DNA of 64,000 nucleotides, taken from the NCBI RefSeq assembly GCF_949987515.2, contig NC_082703.1, forward strand, positions 13,974,680 through 14,038,679, in the 5' to 3' direction. Source of the DNA: Delphinus delphis. Lineage: Eukaryota; Chordata; Mammalia; Artiodactyla; Delphinidae. Positions 48,706-60,879 of this stretch are shown piece by piece; positions within the stretch are counted from its first letter, which is position 1; every line of letters starts with the position of its first letter. The notes below the pieces were generated by a model, which saw only the letters and a list, made by a program, of their open reading frames with translations, ran no database searches and had not been told where the DNA came from. The translations under genes and the position numbers were made by a program.

Positions 48706-50581
48706 TTTTTTTTTAAATTTTATTTATTTTTTATACAGCAGGTTATTAGTTATGTTTTATACATATTAGTGTATATATGTCAATCCCAATCTCCCAATTA
48801 ATCCCACCACCACCCACTCCCCCCACCACTATCCCCCGTTGGTGCCCATACGTTTGTTCTCTACATCTGTATTTCTGTCCTGCAAATTGGCTCATCTGTA
48901 CCATTTTTCTAGGTTCCATATACATGCATTAATATACGATATTTGTTTTTCTCTTTAACTTACTTCACTCTGTATGACAGTCTCTAGATCCATCCACGTC
49001 TCTACAAATGACCCAATTTTGTTCCTTTTAATGGCTGAGCAATATTCCATTGTATATATGTACCACATCTTCTTTATCCTTTCGTCTGTTGATTGGCATT
49101 TAGGTTGCTTCCATGACCTGGCTATTGTAAACAGTGCTGTAATAAACATTGGGGTGCATGTGTCTTTTTGAATTATGGCTTTCTCTGGGTATATGCCCAG
49201 TGGTGGGATTGCTGGGTCATATGGTAATTCTATTTTTAGTTTTTTAAGGAACCTCCATACTGTTCTCCATAGTGGCTGTATCAATTTACATTCCCACCAA
49301 CAGTGCAAGAGGGTTCCCTTTTCTCCACACCCTCTCCAGCATTTGTTGTTTGTAGATGTTCTGATGATGCCCATTCTAACTGGTGTGAGGTGATACCTCA
49401 TTGTAGTTTTGATTTGCATTTCTCTAATAATTAGTGATGTTGAGCAGTTTTCATGTGCTTCTTGGCCATCTGTATGTCTTCTTTGGAGAAATGCCTATTT
49501 AGGTCTTCTGCCCATTTTTGGATTGGGTTGTTTTCTTAATATTGAGCTGCATGAGCTGTTTACATATTTTGGAGATTAACCCTTTGTTCATCGATTCGTT
49601 TGCAAATATTTTCCCCCATTCTGAGGATTGTCTTTTCGTCTTGTTTGTAGTTTCCTTGGCTGTGCAAAAGCTTTTAAGTTTAATTAGGTCCCATTTGTTT
49701 ATTTTTGTTTTTATTTCCACTACTCTAGGAGGTGGATCAAAAAAGGTCTTGCTGTGATTTATGTCAAAGAGTGATCTTCCTATGTTTTCCTCTAAGAGTT
49801 TGATAGTGTCTGGCCTTACATTTAGGTCTCTAATCCATTTTGAGTTTATTTTTATGTGTGGTGTTAGGGTGTGTTCTAATTTCATTCTTTTACATGTAGC
49901 TGTCCAGTCTTGCCAGCACCACTTATTGAAGAGACTGTCTTTTCTCCACTGTATATTCTTGCCTCCTTTGTCATAGATTAGTTGACCATAGGTGAGTGGG
50001 TTTATCTCTGGGCTTTCTATCTTGTTCCATTGATCTATATTTCTGTTTTTGTGCCAGTACCATATTGTCTTGATTACTGTAGCTTTGTAGTATAGCGTGA
50101 AGTCAGGGAGTCTGATTCCTTCAGCTCCACTTTTTTCCCTCAAGACTGCTTTGGCTATTCGGGGTCTTTTGTGTCTCCATACAAATTTTAAGATTTTTTG
50201 TTGTAGTTCTGTAAAAATTGCCACTGGTAATTTGATAAGGATTGCACTGAATCTGTAGATTGCTTTGGGTAGTATAGTCATCTTCACATCTACATATTGA
50301 TTCTTCCAATCCAAGAACACGGTATATCTCTCCATCTGTTTGGGTCATCTTTGATTTCTTTCATCAGTGTCTTATAGTTTTCTGCATACAGGTCTTTTAT
50401 CTCCTTAGGTAGGTTTATTCCTAGGTATTTTATTCTTTTTGTTGCAATGGTGAATGGGACTGTTTCCTTAATTTCTCTTTCTGATCTTTTCTTGTTAGTG
50501 TATAGGAATGCAAGAGATTTCTGTGCATTAATTTTGTATCCTGTAACTTTACCAAATTCATTGATTAGCTCTAGTAGTTTT
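48706..50581 (-). mobile_element. 5'-truncated LINE-1 (copy D), short-type 3' UTR
   Basis: On the plus strand it runs from a T-rich tail and tatacagcaggttattagtt to attgattagctctagtagtt, the reverse complement of the copy A segment 16090-18000. The 3' UTR ends just after the cctgctgtat block, as in copies A and B. I could not find a target duplication, so part of the junction may have been deleted. Confidence 0.95.
48955..50335 (-). pseudogene. L1 ORF2 C-terminal half of copy D
   Basis: Two open frames on the minus strand, 278 codons (50335-49499) and 154 codons (49419-48955), together cover the ORF2 part downstream of reverse transcriptase. The first includes [20 protein letters not shown] and [20 protein letters not shown]. 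The second includes [17 protein letters not shown], the Cys-rich motif. A frameshift lies between them near 49420-49500. The N-terminal half, including the reverse transcriptase active site, was never inserted. Confidence 0.93.
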
Positions 50582-51150
50582 AAAAAAACATCTGGGAGGT
50601 TTTATTTTCATCTTTACTTTCAACACTTTCCCTGATTAAAAAAATATATTGGCTGTCAGATTTTTAACTTCCAAAGCTTTTCTTTTTCTGTTCTTTTAAA
50701 AGACATACTCTTCTTGTTTCACGTATGCATATTTGCTTATTTCTCTGAGCATATAGGTTTCTATGGAATTTTCTTCTGCTCCCTGCATTGTCGGTTTCTT
50801 CTGAACACATGTTTTCCATTTGTTCGTTTGGTCTCTTTTACTTTCCTTTTTCTTAGACCATTTCCTCAAATATCTGTCAAGTTGTGCGTGGCCATTTATG
50901 AGTGAGGTGCATTTCTGAGTGATTGTAAGTTGTGTGTTTCATGAGACTAGTGTCTGGTGGGCTTTACTCTAGCATGACTGGGAAGGGACCTCACTGGTTC
51001 ACTGGGCAACATCTCAATGTTAATATCCCCCAGAGGAGGATGCATGTCCCCATTTGTTGCCAGAAGGGTGTAAGTCTGGCTGTAGATGTATGGAGCTGGG
51101 CAGAGGAAAGGACTGGGTGGGGTGAGTTTTCATGGTTCCATATATAGACC

Positions 51151-52639
51151 TTTCACATAGTTCTTCTACGTTTTGAGCCGCCGTTCTCATTCCACCCCCA
51201 CTGGAGAGGTTTTGATAACCACCTCTAAAGATACTTGTGGCTGTTCTTAGGGTTTCTTAATAACTTATTAAGTTATTAAGCACTGTCCTTTATTCCCTCA
51301 TAATCCTGTGACTCAGAGGGAAAGCTGCTGATTCTGTGGCCATGTATCAGGGAGCTAAGAGTTACAGCTCAATTAATATTTACACTCTGAGCTACTTAAA
51401 TTTTAGTCATGATATACAAGAAAAAAATCAGTAAAATGAACATCTTACTGACAACAGATCAAACACTTGTCAGTATAAACTGTCAACAGCAATTATTTAT
51501 AACTGATAAACTAGAAAGTCTCATGTCACTAGAAAGACAAATTTATGTAGAAATCTTTTTCAGTGACACTGCCAAGTATTGGCAAATACAACTAGCCTAG
51601 CATCTCTTGGCCATTGAAATGAAAGTTTGAAATGATGGTCATTTACGGGGTTTTACTGCATTTAGTTTCCTGAAACTGAGGCTCCAATTGGTAAAATAAT
51701 TTGATCATTCTCCCCAATTAAACCTTACAGACTTGACAATACAGATTATTTTTTAAGTTGGGCATCTCTGCAGAAATTACACCAGATCTCTTTGTGTTTT
51801 GAGGAATGGTTGCCTAAGTTGAATTTCCAGGCTGGGAAAATTGTGTGGTCCCAGGATTACTGACGCTGTGGTCATCTCAGAGCCTGGCAAAGGAAGATGC
51901 TCCTTCTGTGAGTTAATCATCCCACTGCTTTCCACGACATGTATATATATGTCTGAAATTCCTAGAGGAAATACTCACCATATTCTTGGAGTCTTCATAT
52001 TTGTATTCACTGTGCAATTTGCAACATATACAGTATTTAAGGGACCTTTTGGCAAGTCTGAAAAATAGCATTTTTCTGGGCAAAGTGCTGTGCCCAGACT
52101 GAGCCTGCGGGTGGCAGCAGAAACTCAGGCATGGAAAAAAGCCAGCCCACAAAGGCTTCTTGGGAACTGTGGACCCTCTATTTGCTTCCAGTGACTTGCA
52201 AAAAACGACCTGGAAGCTTTAGCAGCCATAATTTTAGTGGATTTAACACACCACTTGAAGCCATCCTATCTGTTCTTCAGCGTGAATGGAGATATCTGAG
52301 ACCACTAGCACAAACTGCAAAGAATCATGTATTCCCGGTTAAGTTAAAAAAAAAAAAAAAAATCAGAATGTCCTTCTTAGCAATAGGGCATTATTTAGGC
52401 TAAGCTGGACATTTAATGAGCGATAGCTTCCAAATTATGGCCTGTGACAGCTATTATTCATGTTACTTATGCTAGAACAAACTCTCCCCGTTTGACTGGG
52501 TTGCTAAGGAAACAACGCAGACCCTCCAAGGGGTAGGCAAGAGACAGGGGGCATAAAATGACTCATCACTTGTAAACTCATGGCTCTCCTACAGCCGATA
52601 TCACAGCTGCTGCTGTTGTATCTCATTTCATCTGATATT
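51151..52639. other. Unassigned sequence
   Basis: I see no recognisable gene or repeat. Short frames such as 51409-51600 and 52131-52403 show no family features. Confidence 0.45.
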
Positions 52640-53085
52640 ATTTGGTCTGCATATGCCTGATTTATTTTTACCCATCCTTTAATTCTTAAAATTTCTGTTC
52701 AGCTTTACAGTTTGTGTCTTCTAAGGAATTTGCCTATTTTATCTAAGACATCTTTTTAATGTCTGGAGGTGGGGACGGTCTCTAGTGACCCCTTCCTCCC
52801 TTCACTCCCAATGTTGGTAATTTGTGTCCTCTCTTTTATTCTTGGTGAGTCCGGCTAGAGTTTTTATCATTTATTTGGTTGAGTTTTTCAAAGAACCAGC
52901 TTTGAGCTTCACTGATTTTTCTCTATTATTTTTTCTATTTTCCATTTAATTGTTTTATGATCTTATCTTTATTATACATCTAGCATATATTTGTGCTTTT
53001 TTGCATTATAATTTCTTGCATTTGCATATTTTAAAATATACATTTTACAAGAATATATATGCTTGTCACAAACTTTTGTATTCTT
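52640..53085 (-). mobile_element. L1M ORF2 fragment
   Basis: The plus strand reads gaatttgcctattttatcta, tggtaatttgtgtcctctct, cttggtgagtccggctagag and ttcaaagaaccagctttgag. These are the reverse complement of an L1 ORF2 region upstream of the reverse transcriptase core. Decayed. Confidence 0.8.
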
Positions 53086-54409
53086 AGTTTTTTTCCCCCC
53101 CTCATTAGCTCTTAGATTTAATTTTTCCTTTTTTTTTTTTTTTTTTGGAGCATTGTGGATTTTCCTTAGTAATGAAACAAGGGTGATCCATGTTCAAGAA
53201 TTCAAAAGTGTAAAAATATCCTTTTTCTGCCCTCACATTTGAATATTATGCTTCTGGACAAGATTCACAGATCACAGTTCTTTTGTAATCAAAAGTCTGC
53301 AAATGGGAAGTTTGGTACTAGCCTATATTCTCTTCTTATGCAAGTACCTGTTTTTCCTATCTGAATGTTGTATTTTCTCCATCCTTGGGGTTTGGAGATT
53401 TAAGTGACGTATAGCCATCTCTGTCTGTTCCAATAAATTTTACTTGGGTATTGGTGAGCATCTGCTAATAGAAACAGTCTCTCCTCAGCTCAGAAAAATT
53501 TTCTTATATAGTTATGTGAACATTAATTTTTCTTCATCCAGTGTTTTTCTCCCTCTAACACTCATTTTTCATGTAATAAAATCCCAGGCCAGGTCCATTC
53601 CTATCTATTTGTATCTTCTATTTCCTTGTTTTTGTTCAGCATTCTAGTTTTTCCATTTCTTCTCCCCAAATTCCAGTTCAGTTCTAGGCCAAGTCTACTG
53701 TGTGTCTCATGTCCTCTATGGAATTTCTAAATTTGTAAATCAGTTTTTGAATTTCTGAAAGCCTTCTTTTTGCTCCAGTAACATCTCCTGGGAGATCTTT
53801 TTATGCTTTTATTAAAGTTCTCTCTTGTCTTGTCTGCTAGCAGAACCTCAACAGAAACAAACCTACTCCCTTTAGCCAGCCTGCTCGCCCCTCCGCACCA
53901 GATGCCTCTTCCTGGGGGGGGGTTCCCTCAGCCCCACAGAAGTCAGGCTGTTGAAAAACCATGGCAAATGGTGAACTGGCAGGAAGTGGTGAATGAGACG
54001 GCAAGTTCATTTTATGGTGGATGGGGGTGGAGCTTATTGTTTATAGGATGGGAAGAGATGCAAGTTCGGGGGGAGGGGCTCAGGGGAGAGAGGGAAAGTC
54101 TCTGATGAGCACAGGCTGCAAACAATTCATTCCTCAATGTGACGCAGGGTCTTCATTCTCTTCAAAGAACATGGACAGCAAACATGAAGACTGCCAGAAA
54201 GATCCTTTAGAGTCTTCAACTGGGCTCCCTCAGATGCCCCGGCATCAGCATTCTGTATCATCTGGAGTCTCAGTTGAAGAGGCAAATGTACCCCACTAGC
54301 CTGCACTTTCCGCTCTCCACCTAGCGAGCCCAACAGTGAGTCTCTGCACCTGTCCTTTCTCTACAGCATTCAATCCTCAGATGCACCCAAGAACCCCTCT
54401 AGATACCTA
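53086..54409. other. Unassigned; T-rich runs near 53090-53145
   Basis: I recognise no gene. The text between 53160 and 53800 may be old repeat, but I cannot name it. A 100-codon frame at 53803-54105 has no known domain. Confidence 0.4.
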
Positions 54410-54520
54410 CGCACCAACCTTACCTGGGAGTTTAATGTAGAATCTCATGCCCCACCTCAGATCTACTGACAAGAAATGTTCATAGTAACAAGATCCCCAC
54501 GTAATGTGTCTGTACCTTAA
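54410..54520 (+). repeat. Possible MER5-like fragment
   Basis: The text agaatctcatgccccacctc followed by agatctactgacaagaaatg resembles the middle of MER5A. Weak. Confidence 0.35.
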
Positions 54521-56734
54521 AGCATAAAAAACATGCCCTGGGCCACTGCCCCCAGCTACAGACACCTGCTGGCATGTCACACTTATCCTGGCTGTTGAGT
54601 GGCCCCAGCAAGGAGGTGGCAGGATGCTGGGTCCAGAAACACAGGCTTAACCTGACATTTTCTCAGAATCCTTTCATTATAGATTTTCAAGTGTGTTTTT
54701 AGATGTTTGTAACAATATAGTTTTAGACTTATAAGAATGCTGAAGCTTAAAAAGACCTGAAAGAGGACCAATTTCCACCATCTGACTGTATAAATGAACC
54801 CATAGGCTAAGAAGCTTAATAAATATCATAGAACTAATAAGCATTGGGGCAAGAAAAGAATGTCTAGAACGCTGCTTTCTTTCTTCATTTCACTGCCCAC
54901 ATCTTACTGTAGTTGTTGTAGTTGTTCTATAAACAAACAAGTACCAGTCTTCAAATATAACTGGGACAAAGCTAAACCAGAACCAAATCAAAACAACAAA
55001 AACCACCACAAAAAAAAAAGAAAGAAAGAAAGAAAGAAAAAGGGAAGGGAAGGGGAGGGAGGAAGAAGAAACATCTGGTAAATGAAGTATGAAGCCACAC
55101 TTTCAAAGTCAGAGAGCTAATAAACTAATAAAATCAGATAGCTGTAGCTTTCCCTTGGTCACAATCTGGCAGTATTTGGTAAAAAGCAGAAAAAGAAAAT
55201 TGCTGAGTAAACCAAGATCTATCTTTCATTAGGTGAAAAGGAATATAAGAGTTCTTGTGGCCTTACCAGAGAGTAGCCTGCAGTAGAGGAATGAATGGCT
55301 CCCCAACACTTTGATCACAGACATTGAAGGCAAACCCGTGGAGAAGGGCGTGTGGGAGGGACTGAGGGCAGAGCCTGGGTGGGACCAATGGGCGTAAGGA
55401 GGAGGGGCAGAGGTGAGAGACAGCAGGTACCACAGATGGGATTACAGCTCCTGGCGAACACCTGACCAAAGAAGCAAGGCAAAGGTTAGCACGGTACAGA
55501 GGAAAGTCACTAACTGCCTGTCTTTCTTGTTAGAAACTTAACGTGTGAACAGAGCATGCAGACGTTGACCCCAAACCTTTGGCTGCGGCTCTGAAGTCCT
55601 TGTCTGTACCACTGGGGGTCCCTGCTGGTGATCCATGCTGACATTTGCCACTATTCTTTTTTAAGATGAAGAATAAGTGAAACACTTTTCACAATAAGTG
55701 AAACAACAGTGAGGTCCATACTATCTTTTCCTGCTCTTTGACTTCGAGATCTTTTACTCTGAATGTCAGGTTGAGTCCCTGGGGTACACTCTTTGGAGAA
55801 ACAGCAAAAGGAGTTAGGACGACTCATTTTTAACAGTGACAACAACACTTTAAAGGCTATTTAGAAATGACAAGTACATTTTAAACTGAAATCATAAGTG
55901 ACACAAATTTGGGCAAGAAGTGAAATCAAATGGCTCCATGGAATGGAGACTCCCCCAGAAACATGGTTAAATCAAGGAGCAGGTTGTCACTCAGGATAGG
56001 ATAAGGACAGCAGTTTTTAAAATGTCTCACGTCACACCAGAGTATATTAGCAATCTGTTAATCAGATGGCCCAGATGGACACAAGCAAGGGAGGCTGGGA
56101 AAAGGTGATTCTCTGGTATTTATACTCAAACAGATGGGTTCCTCCAACGTAATTCAGTTTGCCACATTGCCAAATCAACAGCTATGAAAATTAACACAGA
56201 TTGGACTTGCTGCATAAATGGTCCTCTGTAGCAGGCTTCTTTTTTCTTCCAAATTGCTGCTTAAATTTCACCTCTTTCCTGAAATCTTTTCAGGCTAATA
56301 TCTCCTGGCATGTCATCATTTAACATCTCTTCCTTTCGGCTGTTTGATACACAAATGGACACCCACACAATTCTCTGCTACCCAGCCTGAGGATAAGGTG
56401 TTGGTGAATCAGCTTGCTGATGGAGAGTCACTATGCTTAAATATACATAAATTAGCAAATTCTATACTTAGAAAATAAAATGTACCTAACACCAAATAAA
56501 TCATTTTAGCATCAATTTTTAAAGTATTAAGCTTCATCACAATTTACCCTATCATTTTATTACTAATTACACATTTTCGAACTTCTGCCAGCACCCAGCA
56601 TTCACAATGGTCACAGTATTTATTAGATTACTGTTTATATGTATATACTGGGCTAACTACACACTCATGCTCTCATGAGTCAATGGGAGGGGTGTATTCC
56701 ATTAACCACGCTATATTTCTTTAGTACAAATTTA
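54521..56734. other. Unassigned, with a GA-rich simple repeat at 55010-55072
   Basis: The simple repeat is a (GAAA)n run passing into gggaagggaaggggaggg. Elsewhere no gene, RNA or repeat is recognised. Confidence 0.5.
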
Positions 56735-56861
56735 TATTTATGACCAAGTGGGATGGATGTATCCCAGGAATGCGAGGATGGTCGTAGTGCAAACTCCTGA
56801 CAATTAAACTGTAAGGCCGGCAGGTCCGGGGAGGGGCCCAGGGAGCCAGACGGACCCACCC

Positions 56862-56862
<1 letters not shown>

Positions 56863-56895
<33 letters not shown>
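56863..56895. repeat. Run of 33 consecutive C
   Basis: Directly visible as an uninterrupted homopolymer, preceded by ccacccac. It lies in the U3-like part of the candidate LTR. The length in the assembly may not be exact, since long homopolymers are prone to sequencing error. Confidence 0.9.
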
Positions 56896-56896
<1 letters not shown>

Positions 56897-57062
56897 CCTC
56901 GCCAAGGAGGCTGATGCAACCGACCGGTCTTCCCGCTCCCCGAGGGGCGGAACCACCGGCTCTGAGGCTGGTGCAATCGACACCTGACATTGCCACGACA
57001 CCAGAAAGATTACCAAAAAGGGGGCTGCTTCACACAGCAAGCGCCTCCCCTGCGTCCACCCC

Positions 57063-57155
57063 TATAAATTTCGTTCGCGCCCGCACTCGGGCGCGACTTC
57101 TCTGGCCCCTTTCTTTCAGACCAGTGAACCTCGCCCGGGAGCGTTCCCAAATAAA
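57063..57155 (+). promoter_or_regulatory. TATA box and polyadenylation signal of the candidate LTR
   Basis: TATAAAT at 57063-57069 and AATAAA at 57150-57155 frame a stretch of about 90 bases with roughly ten CpG dinucleotides. The spacing suits an R region of about 65 bases. Present activity is unknown. Confidence 0.5.
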
Positions 57156-57193
57156 GCTTAAGCTCTCCTCCGTTTTTGGTGCCATTCCTTACA

Positions 57194-57794
57194 TTAGCTT
57201 TTTTTTTTTTTTTTTTTACTGTACTATAAGCGCCTGACATTAAGCTTTTGATTGCCAAGTATCCACTTGGAAGGCTGCTATCTCGAATAAACATATTGCC
57301 AGATACGTAACTACACAAAGAGCCAGGCTACTCCACGCACACAGTTCCCCTTTTTAGAAAGCTCTAGGTGACTTAAATAACTGACCACTTGAGTGACTCT
57401 ACTTTTCCGTTCCTGCGCTTTAATTCCTGCTCTTATATTTAAAATTCACCAATAAGGGATGAACCCTCAAGGCCGTGGGCACCCCACTGTCAACCTCAAT
57501 AAAGGCAGAACCCCAGTTCCACATTCGCTGTCTCTGCCATGACCTCGCTGTGCCTCCAGGACCCGTGAGTAATAAACCTCGTCTTCTCCAAGTTCTCTCT
57601 CTTGTGGCTGTTGCTGAGGTGCACCCTTCAATCATAATAAACCACAAGGGCCGGTCCAGCCCCACATTGGCTCCGGTCTGGGAAACGCCTGTGGGGGCTG
57701 CCTCGGTAGTACAGCCCAGGTGAGTGCCCCAGGCACGTCGAGCCCATAGCATCACTATTAATAGGCTGAGACCGACCCAAAACATTGGGTTAAC
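57194..57794. other. Unassigned insert rich in AATAAA signals, possibly further LTR sequence
   Basis: After a T run at 57200-57219 the segment contains AATAAA-type signals near 57494, 57567 and 57634, and a gcccaggtgagtgcc motif at about 57715 that could be read as a splice donor. It is bounded by the L1M sequence on the right. It could be a second LTR or part of a larger LTR element; I cannot name it. Confidence 0.35.
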
Positions 57795-58030
57795 ATCTGA
57801 AAGTAGATCAATATAATGCACCATATTAACAAAGGATCAAAATCACATGATCATCTCAATAGACGCAGAAAAAGCATTTAACAGATTCTAACTCCCCTTC
57901 ACGATAAAAATACTGAACAAACTAAGCATACAAGGAATTTCCTCCAGCTGTTAAGGGGCATCTTGAAAAACCCACAGTGAAGACCTCATGTAATGGACAA
58001 AGACTGACTACTTTCCCGCAAGATCAGGAA

Positions 58031-59109
58031 TATTACTGGCTCCAAATTCCAAGTCCCAGCGGGACGCATCAGCCCAGCTTGGGTCACATGCCTGCTCCCT
58101 ACTGGGCTGGGGCGCACAGAGCAATGCTCTGTCCATGGTCACTGGTGGGAGGTGGGGACTGGCCCCCACCAAGACACCCCACGACGGGGAGGAGGTAATT
58201 CTCCACGAGGAGATTCAGGTGCTCTTGGGAAGGGCCCGGATCCCAAACGGCTGAAAAACAAACCCCAACAGAGTACTGTTTTATAGTACTATTTGGGTCT
58301 TCTCACTCCAACTGGCATGTTCTTTGTTTGCCATTTCACAATATTTCAATATATCTTTGATAATTCAAAATATATTTTGAGGTCCTAATTGTGAACATTA
58401 ATGTTATTAAAGACTATGGCTAGTGGATTTTGAAATGAAAGTTGTTGCCGGTTCTTGCCTCCAGACCATTTCTTTCTTGGCAGATCCCGTTTATGGGGGC
58501 TCTACCCTTCTCCTGGGGTGAGAGGGAAGCCTGCAGTGTGTGTGGTTTTTTGTCTCCAACTGCTGGACCACTGCCCCATCTAATTAGAACCCTAGCTATA
58601 ATAACCCCAGCTGGGTCCCCTCTTTACCTCTTGACAGCTCAGCCTGGACCTAGTTGGAATCTTTGTATGCCCACTCGGACGTGGCTTTAGAATGCCAGGT
58701 TATCAATTGGAATCGCTCTGCCTCGGCCGAGCTGCAGCCCTCCTGATTCTCTCCTTCCTTCTTCCTCCCCTAGGCTCAGTTGGCTTCTCCTTCCCAAGAT
58801 GCTATGGAAAAGACAGCCAAGGTGTCGTCTTTAAACCACTGCTTGTGGGAAGTTTCGAGGAGGCATCCAAGTAGTCCTCCCGGAAGGCTACGGACTTATT
58901 TTAATGATGTTTCCATAACATAACGTGTTTATATTTTGTTTCTTGGACTCCGAAAATTTTCTCCAGGACCAGTTTATAAGTCACATAAGGAAAGAAATTC
59001 CACTATGCTATAACTATACCTTGAATACTAAATGTTCTTAGGAAAATGTGAATTTGATTAGGTCCCCTCCCTGCTAAAAATGGTCCCAAAGGTTCCCAAG
59101 AACCTCCCT
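58031..59109. other. Unassigned sequence
   Basis: A pyrimidine tract ending tcctcccctag at about 58771 could resemble a splice acceptor, but the frame after it (to 58874) shows no known domain. No repeat is recognised. Confidence 0.4.
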
Positions 59110-59520
59110 TGGTTTGGCCCATCAGGTACTTCATGCCCTGGGTGGGATCTGCCCATTTGCCCAGCTTCAACGCCGGCCATCACCCCATGAGAACCTTCAC
59201 TCCAGTGATTCTGCACTGACAGCAAGTTCTCACAACATGCCTCCAGGCCTTGGTGTTTTTCTATTCTGTCTGCCTGGAATGTTCTTCATATGGATAACAT
59301 ATCTTTCAAAAATTAGCTCAATGTCATGCTCTCTGTGAAGCCTGCCCAATCAGCCTAACCCAGGCCCATCTCTGCTTCCTCCTCTTTGCTTTCACAGAAC
59401 GTCCATACGTCCCTCTGTCACATGTATCACACCGCACTGCAGTGATGGGGGTGGGAAGTTGTAGGGCGTGTATCTTACATTATTTTGAATCTCCAGTGCT
59501 TGGTGCGCCTTAAAGTTACG
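59110..59520 (+). repeat. L2 LINE 3' region
   Basis: The order ggccttggtgtttttctatt, ctgtctgcctggaatgttct, gtgaagcctgcccaatcag, gtatcacaccgcactgcagt and a gaatctccagtgcttggtg end matches the L2 consensus. Decayed and non-coding. Confidence 0.85.
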
Positions 59521-60229
59521 GAAGTGCCTACCGCATAGGGAGCAGAGTGGTGCACTTAACATTTTTTTCTTTAAATCAACAAGAGCTGAGAGTGAGTGCA
59601 GATTTATTATTACTCATGACGGTCATGAGACTTTGAAAGATTAGTTTCAAATCAACTGAACTCATAAAGCATCTTTTAGTTTTCATAACAACACTTATTT
59701 TCCAGATCTGATCAGAAAGTTTAGGCATTAAATTTAAAAGTCAGAATTAAGGAAAAACCCTCAACAGCAGATCACTAAAAGCAGTTCAATTCAATTTAAC
59801 ATTTGTTGTGTATATCCTATATGCAAGACACTGGTTACTAAGATATTGGTTCACTTTCACTAGACACTGAATTTCAGAAAAACAGTGAAATATAAATTTT
59901 CAGAATGAAAATACTTTAGCTTTTTCTGCATAAATAGATTCCCAACTCTAAGTGTCCACCATTGCAAATTATATTACATGATTCTTCTGTCTTGTTTTGT
60001 TTATACAAGTTGAAATTTTGGGATATGACCAGAAATGCAAATGTCTCATTAGCATATGTATAAAAATAGGAGAACAAATATAAATTTTTTCTAGGCAGAA
60101 TCCTGAACATGCAAAAAAAAAAAAAAAAATTACCTACTAGAACTCTAGAGGCCCAGGGGCTGAAGTCTAGATTTTGGTTTTATATACAGTTCAAATTCAG
60201 AATGGCATCCATTCATTTCATGACACAGC
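59521..60229. other. Unassigned, A/T-rich sequence
   Basis: A poly-A run lies at about 60112-60129. I see no other recognisable feature. Confidence 0.45.
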
Positions 60230-60737
60230 TGTATTAGTCCAGGTTTTCCAGAGAAACAGACCCAACAGGATATATTTAGGCTTATAAGAGGTGATTCATT
60301 ATAGGAGTTGGCTCACATGCTGGGGGCTCAGATAAGCTATGATATGCCGTCCACAAGCTGGAGAACCTGGAAAGCCAGTGGTATAATTCAGCCCAAGTAT
60401 GAAGGCCTGAAAACTGGGGGTCTGCTGGTATAAGTGCTGGAGTCCAAATGCACAAGAACCAGGGGTTCTGGTTTTGGAGGGCAGGGGAAGATAGACATTC
60501 CTGCTCAAGGAGAGCAAGATCATTCACCCTTCCTCTGTCTTTTTGTTCTATGGGGGCCCTATATGGATTGCATGATGCCCACCCACATTGGTGATGACCG
60601 ATCTTTACTCAATCTACTGACTCAAATGCAAATCTCTTCCGGAAACACACTCCTGGACACACACAGAAATAATGTTTTCCCAGCTACCTGGGCATCCCTT
60701 AGCCCAGTCAAATGGACATATAAAATTAACCATGACA
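60230..60737 (-). mobile_element. ERVL solo LTR, MLT2 type, nearly complete
   Basis: The plus strand starts tgtattagtccaggttttcc, passes gagttggctcacatgctggg and gcccacccacattggtgatg, and ends aaaattaaccatgaca. This is the full MLT2-type LTR in reverse, 508 bp with TG...CA ends. The 5-bp target duplication has decayed. No internal sequence is attached. Confidence 0.92.
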
Positions 60738-60879
60738 ATTGGTTCAGGAAGCCCCAATAGGAGATTGCAAGATGCACCTTGTTGGTCCAAACCAAAGGTC
60801 AGTTAAGCATTTGTACACCAGCTTTTTTAGCTGTTACAGAAGGAAGCTGTCCTCAGCGGGAAGAGAACAGTTGGCTCCT

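Larger units (their letters stand above)
48290..51150 (-). repeat. Unnamed ancient repeat, split by L1 copy D
   Basis: Both flanks of copy D (48290-48705 and 50589-about 50900) resemble one continuous diverged eutherian repeat: cattcagaattttaaaggca, catctactacaatgatcttc on the left, then cagatttttaacttccaaag on the right. I suspect an L1M 5' UTR on the minus strand, but I am not sure of the family. Confidence 0.35.
56788..57193 (+). mobile_element. Candidate solo LTR of a class I-like endogenous retrovirus
   Basis: A candidate core promoter, tataaat (57063-57069), lies about 85 bp upstream of a polyadenylation signal, aataaa (57150-57155), and the segment can be read as TG...CA, ending ccattccttaca. 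This is the U3-R-U5 layout of a retroviral LTR. The region around the TATA box is dense in CpG. No primer binding site or gag-like sequence follows, so I read it as a solo LTR. The left boundary is uncertain (56788 or 56798), and no clear target duplication is seen. Confidence 0.55.
56735..58030 (+). mobile_element. L1M ORF2 fragment split by an LTR-containing insert
   Basis: The left part (56740-56785) reads accaagtgggatggatgtat and cccaggaatgcgaggatgg. The right part (about 57795-58030) reads agatcaatataatgcaccat, catgatcatctcaatagacg and cagaaaaagcatttaacag. In a normal L1 these two parts are nearly adjacent in the reverse transcriptase region, so about 1 kb lies inserted between them. Confidence 0.8.

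Noticed and set aside
54860..55081. 73-codon frame ending in a Lys/Glu-rich stretch
   Set aside because: The charged tail is a translation of the GAAA simple repeat.
56680..57040. Glycine-rich protein frames on the minus strand
   Set aside because: The glycine runs are simply translations of the 33-C homopolymer.
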